The position numbers and the translations under genes are program-made. Source: Rothia halotolerans (GTDB taxonomy: Bacteria; Actinomycetota; Actinomycetes; Actinomycetales; Micrococcaceae). From it: DNA of 64,000 bases. Of the stretch, positions 57,329-64,000 are shown piece by piece (the stretch's first letter is position 1; every line of letters begins with the position of its first letter). The notes below the pieces were generated by a model. That model was not told where the DNA came from, made no database searches, and worked only from the letters and a program-made list of their open reading frames with translations. The stretch covers positions 1 to 64,000 of the forward strand of contig NZ_NOIU01000003.1 in NCBI RefSeq assembly GCF_004136635.1, read 5' to 3'.

Positions 57329-59596
57329 CTATCGGCTCTCTGACTCGGTCTCGGGCGTGACACTCGTTTCGCTCCGAAGGCCGGCGTCGTTCCCGGAGGG
57401 CGCTGAGGCCTCCGAGAGCTCCTCCTCGGGCGTCTCGGAGAAGTCCGCCGACCAGTCGGTCACGGCCGGGGCGCTGCCGATCACGGCCGTGGCCCCGGTC
57501 TCGGGCGGGCCGCCGCTGAGCCGGATGAACTCGAGGTGGCGCTCGTGGTTGTCGAGCACGTCGTGGATCAGCTGCTCCTTGGTGTAACCGTAGACGTCGT
57601 ACCCGCGGGATCCGGTCAGGGCGAAGGGCTCGAGCCGGAAGTAGCGCTCATGGTCCTTCTGGGGCGCGAGCAGGTAGTGCGGCACGGGGCACGCCACCGG
57701 GTAGATCTGGTAGATGAAGTCCTGCTCGCCCTCCATGCGCTCGGTCAGGGAGACGAAGGGGAGATGGGTCGCGGGGTCGGAGCCACGCTCCACGACGGCG
57801 TCGACCCCCGCCGAGCGCATCTCCTCCGCGACCTCGTCAAGCGCCGGCCGGGCCGTGGAGTCGACGTAGCCGGCCACGTCCCGCTGGTCGGGATAGGACA
57901 TCGAGCGGCTGAGCCGCTGCCGCCAGGACCTGGTCCGGGCGCCCGGCTCGATCGTGGCGGCGCGGTCCCCGGCGCGGACCCCGGCCCAGGAGGCCTGGCT
58001 GGCGTCCATCTGGGCGCCCTCCACCTTCAGCGCCTTCCAGAGGCCGAACATGATCAGGTAGAGCACGATCGCGAAGGGCAGGCCGAAGATGATGGTCGCC
58101 GACTGGAGCGTGCTGACGCCCCCGATCGAGAGCATGGCCAGGGTGAGCGCACCGGTGGCCAGCGCCCAGAAGATCCGCATCCAGTTCGGGCCGTCCTGCT
58201 GCGGGTCCTCGATGGTCGAGCAGAAGTTGGCCATGACCAGGGCGCCCGAGTCGGCGCTGGTGACGTAGAAGAGCAGTCCGGTGAACGTGGCGACCGCGAT
58301 GGCCACGGTCGCACCGGGGTACTGGGCGAGCAGCGTGTAGAAGGCCTCCTCCTGGCCGCCCATGATGGTCTCGCCGAAGCCGGCGTCGCCCTGCTCGTGG
58401 ATGCGCCCGAGCGCGGAGTTCCCGAAGACCGAGATCCACAGGAGGATGAAGGCGAAGGGGACGATCAGGACGCCCAGGACGAACTGCCGGATGGTCCGGC
58501 CGCGGGAGATCCGGGCGAGGAAGAGCCCGACGAAGGGGGACCAGGCGACCCACCACGCCCAGAAGAACAGCGTCCAGTCGCTCATCCACTGCTCGGGGTG
58601 GCCGAAGGGCATCGCATCCATGGTCATGCCGCCGAAGCGGCTCAGGTAGTCGCCGATGTTGGTGATGACGCCGTTGAGCAGGAACTCGGTGCGGCCGAAG
58701 ACCAGCACATAGAGCATGAGCCCGATCGCCATCAGGACGTTGAGCTCCGAGAGGCGGCGGATGCCCTTGTCGACGCCGGAGACCGCGGAGACGATCGCCA
58801 GGAGCACGGACAACCCGATCAGGGCGGACTGGACCGCCAGCCCCTGGGGGAGGCCGAAGAGGAAGCCCAGGCCGAAGTTGATCATCACGACGCCGATGCC
58901 CAGCGACGTCGCGACGCCGAAGATGGTGCCGAGCATGGCCGCGATGTCCACGGCGTCGCCGGTTCGGCCCCTGATGCGCTTGCCGATGATGGGGTACAGG
59001 GCCGAACGGATCGACAGCGGCAGGTGGAAGCGGTAGGCGAAGTAGCCGAAGGCCAGTCCCATGAGGGCGTACATGGCCCAGCCGGTGATCCCGTAGTGGA
59101 ACAGGGTCCACACCACGGCCTGCCGTGCGGCTTCGGCGCTCTCCCCGCCGCCCTCCGGCGGCGCGTAGTACTGCGTCACGGGCTCGAGGACCGAGAAGAA
59201 CATCAGGTCCACGCCGATGCCCGCCGCGAAGAGCATGGAGGCCCAGGAGAAGAGGGGGAACTGCGGCCGCGAGTGGTCGGGGCCGAGCCGGGTGCGCCCC
59301 TGCCTGCCGAACGCGACCACGAGGATGAACACGATCACCACGGTCCCCGTGAGGATGTAGAACCATCCCAGGTTCGCGGCGACCCACGAGACGACGGCTC
59401 CCAGGGCCGCCGACGCCGAGTCGGGGGCGATGAGCGCCCAGCCGGTCACGGCGAGGATGCCGAGGGCGGCTCCGACGAAGACGGTCCAGTTGGTGCGGAC
59501 CGGGGCGTGCGGGGAGCCCCCGGAGAGCTCGGGCCGCTCCCGGCGGGGTCGTTCCGGCTCCTCCGGCCGCTGCTGCTCGGTGACGATCTCCGCCAT
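57329..59596 (-). CDS. betT: BCCT-family choline transporter
   Basis: A 755-residue secondary transporter of the betaine/choline/carnitine family. Twelve membrane helices span about 33-530, with the central motif FFWAWWVAWSPFVGLFLARISRGRT near 350-370. A long cytoplasmic C-terminal domain of over 200 residues makes it BetT-like, where such tails tune osmotic activation. It imports choline for the two downstream enzymes. GGAGGGAG precedes the ATG. It leads the operon (35 bases to betB), and the region upstream is rich in GATC palindromes. Confidence 0.93.
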   Translation of the reverse strand: MAEIVTEQQRPEEPERPRRERPELSGGSPHAPVRTNWTVFVGAALGILAVTGWALIAPDSASAALGAVVSWVAANLGWFYILTGTVVIVFILVVAFGRQGRTRLGPDHSRPQFPLFSWASMLFAAGIGVDLMFFSVLEPVTQYYAPPEGGGESAEAARQAVVWTLFHYGITGWAMYALMGLAFGYFAYRFHLPLSIRSALYPIIGKRIRGRTGDAVDIAAMLGTIFGVATSLGIGVVMINFGLGFLFGLPQGLAVQSALIGLSVLLAIVSAVSGVDKGIRRLSELNVLMAIGLMLYVLVFGRTEFLLNGVITNIGDYLSRFGGMTMDAMPFGHPEQWMSDWTLFFWAWWVAWSPFVGLFLARISRGRTIRQFVLGVLIVPFAFILLWISVFGNSALGRIHEQGDAGFGETIMGGQEEAFYTLLAQYPGATVAIAVATFTGLLFYVTSADSGALVMANFCSTIEDPQQDGPNWMRIFWALATGALTLAMLSIGGVSTLQSATIIFGLPFAIVLYLIMFGLWKALKVEGAQMDASQASWAGVRAGDRAATIEPGARTRSWRQRLSRSMSYPDQRDVAGYVDSTARPALDEVAEEMRSAGVDAVVERGSDPATHLPFVSLTERMEGEQDFIYQIYPVACPVPHYLLAPQKDHERYFRLEPFALTGSRGYDVYGYTKEQLIHDVLDNHERHLEFIRLSGGPPETGATAVIGSAPAVTDWSADFSETPEEELSEASAPSGNDAGLRSETSVTPETESESR

Positions 59597-59628
59597 CCGG
59601 CTCCCTCCACACGTCTACTCTCAGGATG

Positions 59629-59680
59629 CTGATCAATACCGTCAGGGAGCTTATCAAAAAGATCAGGAGACTGATCGTAT
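59629..59680 (-). promoter_or_regulatory. Candidate operator/promoter region of the betaine operon
   Basis: An AT-rich island in the 121-base gap upstream of betT carries CTGATC (59629), TTATCAAAAAGATCAG (59651-59666) and CTGATC (59671). Repeated GATC-centred palindromes suggest a repressor site, possibly for a TetR-type regulator like BetI, but no such gene is present in the window. Confidence 0.4.
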
Positions 59681-59717
59681 ACGTGTGGGGGACGAACGGC
59701 GGACTCCCGGCGGCCCG

Positions 59718-62700
59718 TCAGCCCTCCAGCAGTCCCCGGATGTCGTCGGCGGCCAGGCCCGAGGAGAACAGGCCGCCGTCGTCCAACACGGCGTCGAACA
59801 GGGCGGACTTGGAGTCCTTGAGCTCCATGACCTTCTCCTCGATGGTCCCCGCCGAGACCAGGCGGTAGACCATCACGTTGCGGCGCTGCCCGATCCGGTG
59901 GGCGCGGTCCACGGCCTGCTCCTCGACGGCGGGGTTCCACCACGGGTCCATCAGGAAGCAGTAGTCTGCGGCCGTGAGGTTCAGCCCGAAACCGCCGGCC
60001 TTGAGGCTGATGAGGAACAGCGGCGCCTCGCCCTCCTCGAAGGCGCGCAGGACCTCGGCCCGGTTCCGCGTCGAGCCGTCGAGGTAGACGTACGGGATCC
60101 CGTCGGCGTCGAGCGCGTCCCCGATCTGCCGGAGGAAGGTGGTGAACTGGCTGAAGATCAGGGCGCGGTGGCCGTCGGCGATGATCTCGGGCAGCTGCTC
60201 GCGCAGGTACTCCACCTTGGCCGAGGCGACGTCCCGGTGCTCCTCATCCACCAGCCCCGCGGCGAGCGAGAGCCGCCGCAGCATCGTCAGCGACTGGAAG
60301 ATCGTGAACCGGTTCTGGTCCATGTCCTGGAGCAGGCCCAGGATCTTCTGGCGCTCGCGCTGCAGCCGGGTGTCGTAGATCCGCCGGTGCTCGTCGGTCA
60401 GCGCCAGCTCGATCCGGTGCTCCTGCTTCTCCGGCAGGTCCCCGGCCACCAGCTCCTTGGTCCGCCGCAGCATCAGCGGCTTGATGCGCTGCCGCAGCCG
60501 GGGGAGCGCCCGCGGGTCCTCGCCGGAGGCGATCGGTTTGGCGTGGAAGTCCCGGAACTTCCGCGCGGAGGGGAACAGCCCGGGCGCCACGATGGAGAAC
60601 ATCGCCCACAGCTCCATCAGGTCGTTCTCCATCGGGGTGCCGGTCACGGCGAGCTTGAAGTCGGCGTTCAGCTCCCGGGCGGCCCGGTGGGCCTTGGTCC
60701 GCGGGTTCTTCAGGAACTGGGCCTCGTCCAGCACCAGCCCGGTGAACTCCGGCTCCCTGTACCCCTGCTCGTCCAGACGGAACAGCGCGTAGGAGGTCAC
60801 GACGACGTCGGCCCCCTCGATCCGCTCCGCCACGGACCGCCCCGCCTTGGCCGTGGAGGCGTCGAGCACGACCGCTGAGAGATGCCCGGCGAACCGCTCG
60901 ATCTCCCGGGCCCAGTTGGGCACCACCGAGGTGGGCGCGACGACGAGGAAGCGGGGCCGCGGGCCGGCCTGCTCGCCCGCGTCCTCGTGCCGCTCGAAGG
61001 CCCTCGCCATCACGGCGATCGTCTGCACCGTCTTGCCCAGCCCCATGTCGTCGGCCAGGATCCCGCCGAGACCGTGGTCCAGGAGGAAGGACAGCCAGCG
61101 GTACCCCTCCAGCTGGTAGGGGCGCAGGTCCGCGGTCAGGCGGCGGGGCAGCGGCGGCGAGGGGATCTCCTCCAGCGCCAGCAGGGACCCCACGGTCTCC
61201 TGCCAGCGCCCGGCGGTCTCGACGTCGGTCGCCAGCTCCTCGAGGTCCTCCCACAGTCCGGCCTGGTGCCGGCTGATGCGCAGCTCCTTCGAGGAGTCGG
61301 AGATCTGCCGCGCCTCGGCGACCAGCTCCCGCAGGGCCGTGAACTCCGGCCGGTCCAGCCGGAAGTAGCTGCCGTCGCCCAGCAGCAGGTGCTTCTGGCC
61401 GGAGTCCACGGCCCGGAAGATGTCCGCGAACGGCACGTACCACTGCCCGGCCCGGATGGTCACGCCCAGACCGAACCAGTCGCGGTCCCCGGTGGACTCG
61501 ACTGAGACCGTGATCTCCGGGTCCCCGTCCAGGGCCTTGAACCGGGGCGGCTCGCCCTGAACGACGACGTCGACCCCGGCCAGCCCCCGTGCGAGCGGCA
61601 GCGCCCGCTCCACCAGGTCCCGGGTCTCCCAGCCGCTCACCCGGCGCCGGCCCAGGGAGGAGTCGGGGAAGGCCTGGCGGACCGCGCCGAGCACCTCGTG
61701 CTCCAGCTCGGCGTCGCGCAGCTCCCGGTGCGGGTCCGGGTGGCCGACCTGGACCGGGACGCGCGTCCTCTCCGGCTCCTCGGCCCCGGGCCAGCGGACC
61801 GGCGCCGTCGGATAGCTCCAGAACCACTCGCTGACGGCCGGGAAGATCTCCTCTGCCTCCGGGGCCGGCTCGAGGAACTCGACGCGGAAGACCAGCCGGG
61901 GCTCCAGGACCTCGGGCAGGGACTCGGCGACGGCGTCGTCCGCGGCGACCTCGGCCCGCCGGGCCAGCTGCGGGTAGAAGCCCTCGGCGAAGTCGGGGAC
62001 CTCCTCGGCCGGGACCTCCATCGGGCCGCTGCCGATGAGGGACAGGACCATGGGGGAGGCCCGCTCCAGCAGGGGCACGAAGAGCAGCTCCGTGCGGTCC
62101 TCCAGCCACGGCTCCTCCTCCGCCTCCCGGTTCAGCTGGGGGAGGGGGGAGGGGCGGGTCCGCGCCCAGTTCCCCGACGCCTCGGCGCGCTGCTCGTACT
62201 CGCGCTGCAGGGCGTTGCCGAGCGCGAAGTAGGCCTGGGGATGCTGGGCGCTGCCGATCGGGAAGGCGCGGTCGGCCGGCAGCCAGAGGCTCTCGGCGTC
62301 CTCCTCGTCCCCGGCCTCGGGAGAGGAGGGGAAGCTCAGGGCGGGGGTCAGGGCGAGGCCGCCCTGCCCGGCGTCGGTCAGGCGCAGGCCGAGTCGCGCC
62401 TCGGGTGCGAGGGAGACCGCGGCCTGCCGGCCGTCGAGCACCAGCGTGATGCCGGCGTCGGCGCTGCGCTCCAGCAGGTCCCACACCAGCGGCGAGGTCA
62501 CGTAGTCCAGGACCAGCCAGTCGTGGGTGGAGGCGTAGGCGTTCTGGTCCGCGCTGACCACGGCGTAGAACTCCCGCAGCCAGTCCTCCTGGGCGGGCCG
62601 CAGGCCGGTGCGGCGCCCCGCCCGCCGGGAGAAGGCGTCCCAGGTCAGGCCGCCCTTGATCCAGCGGCCCCGGGCGCCGAGCAGCAGCGGTCGCGCGCTC

Positions 62701-63407
62701 AGCCGGGCCGGAGCCGGGGTCTCGGGCGAGCCCATCCCCAGGCCGTAGCGCGCCGGCACCTCGAGCCGCAGGTCCAGGGCGGCGGGGACCTGCTGTGCGC
62801 CGCTGCGGAAGTCGATGCTCTGGGACTGGAGCGCCCGCGCCAGGTGGCGCCGCCAGGAGCCCTGGATCGCGCTGGTCTCGCCCGCGCGCGGCGCACGGTC
62901 CGGGAGGCGGGTCAGGCCGGGGACGCTCTCGCGCAGCTCGTCGATGGTCCTGCGGCGGGCGGCGTCGGCGTCCTCCTCGGGGGGCTCCGCCTCGCTCCGG
63001 GAGCCGTCCGCTGCGGGCCGGGGGCTCTCGGCTCCCGTGCGGGAGCCGTCCGTCGACGCCGAGCGGAGCGGCCGGTCCTCCCCGGCCTCGCCCCAGCCGC
63101 CCTCGTGGAACCAGCCGATCAGCGCCGCCATGACGTGCTTGCAGTTGGTGCCCACCGGGCAGGAGCAGAACGAGTGGAACGGCGCCGAGTGCGGGATCCG
63201 CTCGGCGGGGAAGACCACCGACTGCGAGTAGGGGCGCACCGCGTTGCCCGCCACCTTGGCGGAGAGGGTGAGGTTCTCCTCGTCGTACTCGGCCCCCAGG
63301 ACCTTCCCGGCGCGGTAGTACCGCTCGCCGCGCGCGAAGGTGTTGTGTCCTGCGACCTTGAGGACCTGCGCGATGCTCACCGGGATCTGTGCAGCGGGAT
63401 AGGGCAT
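59718..63407 (-). CDS. SNF2-family helicase with SWIM zinc finger
   Basis: A 1229-residue protein. An N-terminal SWIM-type zinc finger (CSCPVGTNCKH, near 82-92) is followed by about 650 residues of low-complexity and DUF3670-like sequence. The C-terminal half is a SNF2 ATPase: GLGKTVQ, DEAQFLKNP (the DEXH box position), LRRTKELV, and the HELICc part with FSQFTTFL and DRAHRIGQ. Such bacterial SNF2/SWIM proteins (HepA/RapA relatives) are thought to move along DNA or recycle RNA polymerase. A TAGATT -10 box ends exactly 7 bases before the ATG at 63407, so the mRNA is probably leaderless; GGGAGG also lies there. Confidence 0.9.
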   Translation of the reverse strand: MPYPAAQIPVSIAQVLKVAGHNTFARGERYYRAGKVLGAEYDEENLTLSAKVAGNAVRPYSQSVVFPAERIPHSAPFHSFCSCPVGTNCKHVMAALIGWFHEGGWGEAGEDRPLRSASTDGSRTGAESPRPAADGSRSEAEPPEEDADAARRRTIDELRESVPGLTRLPDRAPRAGETSAIQGSWRRHLARALQSQSIDFRSGAQQVPAALDLRLEVPARYGLGMGSPETPAPARLSARPLLLGARGRWIKGGLTWDAFSRRAGRRTGLRPAQEDWLREFYAVVSADQNAYASTHDWLVLDYVTSPLVWDLLERSADAGITLVLDGRQAAVSLAPEARLGLRLTDAGQGGLALTPALSFPSSPEAGDEEDAESLWLPADRAFPIGSAQHPQAYFALGNALQREYEQRAEASGNWARTRPSPLPQLNREAEEEPWLEDRTELLFVPLLERASPMVLSLIGSGPMEVPAEEVPDFAEGFYPQLARRAEVAADDAVAESLPEVLEPRLVFRVEFLEPAPEAEEIFPAVSEWFWSYPTAPVRWPGAEEPERTRVPVQVGHPDPHRELRDAELEHEVLGAVRQAFPDSSLGRRRVSGWETRDLVERALPLARGLAGVDVVVQGEPPRFKALDGDPEITVSVESTGDRDWFGLGVTIRAGQWYVPFADIFRAVDSGQKHLLLGDGSYFRLDRPEFTALRELVAEARQISDSSKELRISRHQAGLWEDLEELATDVETAGRWQETVGSLLALEEIPSPPLPRRLTADLRPYQLEGYRWLSFLLDHGLGGILADDMGLGKTVQTIAVMARAFERHEDAGEQAGPRPRFLVVAPTSVVPNWAREIERFAGHLSAVVLDASTAKAGRSVAERIEGADVVVTSYALFRLDEQGYREPEFTGLVLDEAQFLKNPRTKAHRAARELNADFKLAVTGTPMENDLMELWAMFSIVAPGLFPSARKFRDFHAKPIASGEDPRALPRLRQRIKPLMLRRTKELVAGDLPEKQEHRIELALTDEHRRIYDTRLQRERQKILGLLQDMDQNRFTIFQSLTMLRRLSLAAGLVDEEHRDVASAKVEYLREQLPEIIADGHRALIFSQFTTFLRQIGDALDADGIPYVYLDGSTRNRAEVLRAFEEGEAPLFLISLKAGGFGLNLTAADYCFLMDPWWNPAVEEQAVDRAHRIGQRRNVMVYRLVSAGTIEEKVMELKDSKSALFDAVLDDGGLFSSGLAADDIRGLLEG

Positions 63408-63656
63408 ACCTCCCAATCTAGCCCCACCGGACAGGGCGGCGCGGCGCGCCGTCGGCTCCCCGGCTTTTCAGCCGCCGCCTCCTTGGGTATGCTGAATCCA
63501 GCTTCAAGAGTCTCAACTGCAAAGCTCCGACTTGGTTGAGCGCCAACCCCATGTTCAAGGGTGGCTCGGATGACGAAGCGGTCTATATTCGCCGTGAATG
63601 CGGCACACCTGACCGGTATAGGCAAGAGCACTCGAAAGGAATGCGCGCTCGCGCTG

Positions 63657-63851
63657 ATGGCCATGTCCACCACTTCCTCCGCCCGCCCCGACTTCTCCGC
63701 CGCCGTCCCGGTCGCCGGAGGCTACCAGGCGATGAGCATCCAGGACTACGCCCGCGTCGACTCGGCGCGCTCTGAGTTCCTCAACTTCCTGCTGGCGCCC
63801 AACGCCGTGGGCACCCCGGTGGTCGAGATGGCGGTAGATCGCGCCGCATGA
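63657..63851 (+). CDS. Short antitoxin-like protein (Phd-type C-terminal part)
   Basis: A 64-residue ORF. Its latter part (MSIQDYARVDSARSEFLNFLLAP) resembles the C-terminal half of Phd/YefM antitoxins (SIEEYERL...LLDFLLAP), but the usual N-terminal DNA-binding half is not seen. The start is uncertain: ATG at 63657 or 63663 gives normal codons, while the frame upstream to 63561 has rare codons such as ATA. It overlaps the next gene by 4 bases (ATGA), the arrangement of a toxin-antitoxin pair. It could be a degraded antitoxin. Confidence 0.45.
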   Translation: MAMSTTSSARPDFSAAVPVAGGYQAMSIQDYARVDSARSEFLNFLLAPNAVGTPVVEMAVDRAA

Positions 63852-64000
63852 CCGTGAGCTCCCAGGGGCTGCTCCTCGACGCGGACGTCCTCGCCGAGAT
63901 CCGCCGGGCGGAGCCCAACCCAGTGATCGTGGCGTTCCTGCGCCGGCGCTCCCACCGGACGCTCTTCGTCTCGGTGCTGAGCATCGGCGAGCTCCGCGGG
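63848..64000 (+). CDS. VapC-like PIN-domain toxin, 5' part
   Basis: The first 51 residues of a PIN-domain ribonuclease are visible before the window ends. LLLDADVLAEIRR (8-20) contains the first metal-binding Asp11, and SVLSIGELRG near 42-51 contains the conserved Glu. The usual pattern is LLDTNVLSELRK; here DAD replaces DTN. VapC toxins cut tRNA or rRNA and are held in check by the antitoxin encoded just upstream, with which it overlaps by 4 bases. Confidence 0.75.
   Translation, partial: MTVSSQGLLLDADVLAEIRRAEPNPVIVAFLRRRSHRTLFVSVLSIGELRG

Overview
The window reads as a chromosomal stretch of a high-GC Gram-positive bacterium, most likely an actinobacterium of the order Micrococcales, near Micrococcaceae. 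This is inference from strongly GC-biased third codon positions, GTG/TTG starts, tandem CIRCE sites at groEL, DUF3027, DUF3263 and LytR_C proteins, a DtxR with all classical metal ligands, and a choline oxidase very like the Arthrobacter globiformis enzyme. Nothing looks like a prophage, insertion sequence or CRISPR array. Only the last 350 bases (toxin-antitoxin-like pair) have a composition unlike the rest.

Layout. 1-5200: end of a ribosomal RNA operon (5S), trehalose synthase/phosphatase fusion, secreted thioredoxin-fold protein, tRNA-Thr, histidine phosphatase. 5269-11469: a complete fructose phosphotransferase locus (DeoR repressor, 1-phosphofructokinase, EIIABC) followed by the general PTS proteins EI and HPr. 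11583-18580: FemX-like transferase, ThrE exporter, uracil-DNA glycosylase, small conserved actinobacterial proteins, and groEL under two tandem CIRCE operators. 18648-31762: MFS exporters, RlmC-like methyltransferase, isochorismate synthase, an RNase HI/DUF4440 fusion, a two-component system, cold-shock protein, SerC, DtxR and thymidine kinase.

31763-34440: two secreted NlpC/P60 cell-wall hydrolases. The first is preceded by a ydaO/yuaA-type c-di-AMP riboswitch. 34504-43513: small membrane proteins, an HD protein, tRNA-Arg, and a Pls/PosA-type single-module non-ribosomal peptide synthetase whose stop codon overlaps the start of a membrane acyltransferase, with a membrane-anchored alpha/beta hydrolase upstream. 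This is the best candidate for an undescribed product. 43615-48600: PcrA helicase and succinyl-CoA synthetase (sucCD). 48689-52861: VIT1-type metal transporter with a strongly structured leader, an MFS transporter and a large unassigned protein. 53164-59596: glycine-betaine synthesis (BCCT choline transporter, betaine aldehyde dehydrogenase, choline oxidase) with a nearby aldo/keto reductase. 59718-64000: SWIM/SNF2 helicase and a partial VapC-like toxin behind a short antitoxin-like ORF.

How they work together: fructose enters by EIIABC, with phosphate relayed from EI and HPr, and is phosphorylated again by FruK; choline is imported and oxidised in two steps to glycine betaine; the P60 hydrolases, FemX-like protein and LytR_C protein serve the cell wall; and c-di-AMP links turgor to wall hydrolysis. 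Starts were chosen from Shine-Dalgarno spacing or from -10 boxes ending about 7 bases before the start codon. Functions are by motif recognition; no database search was possible.
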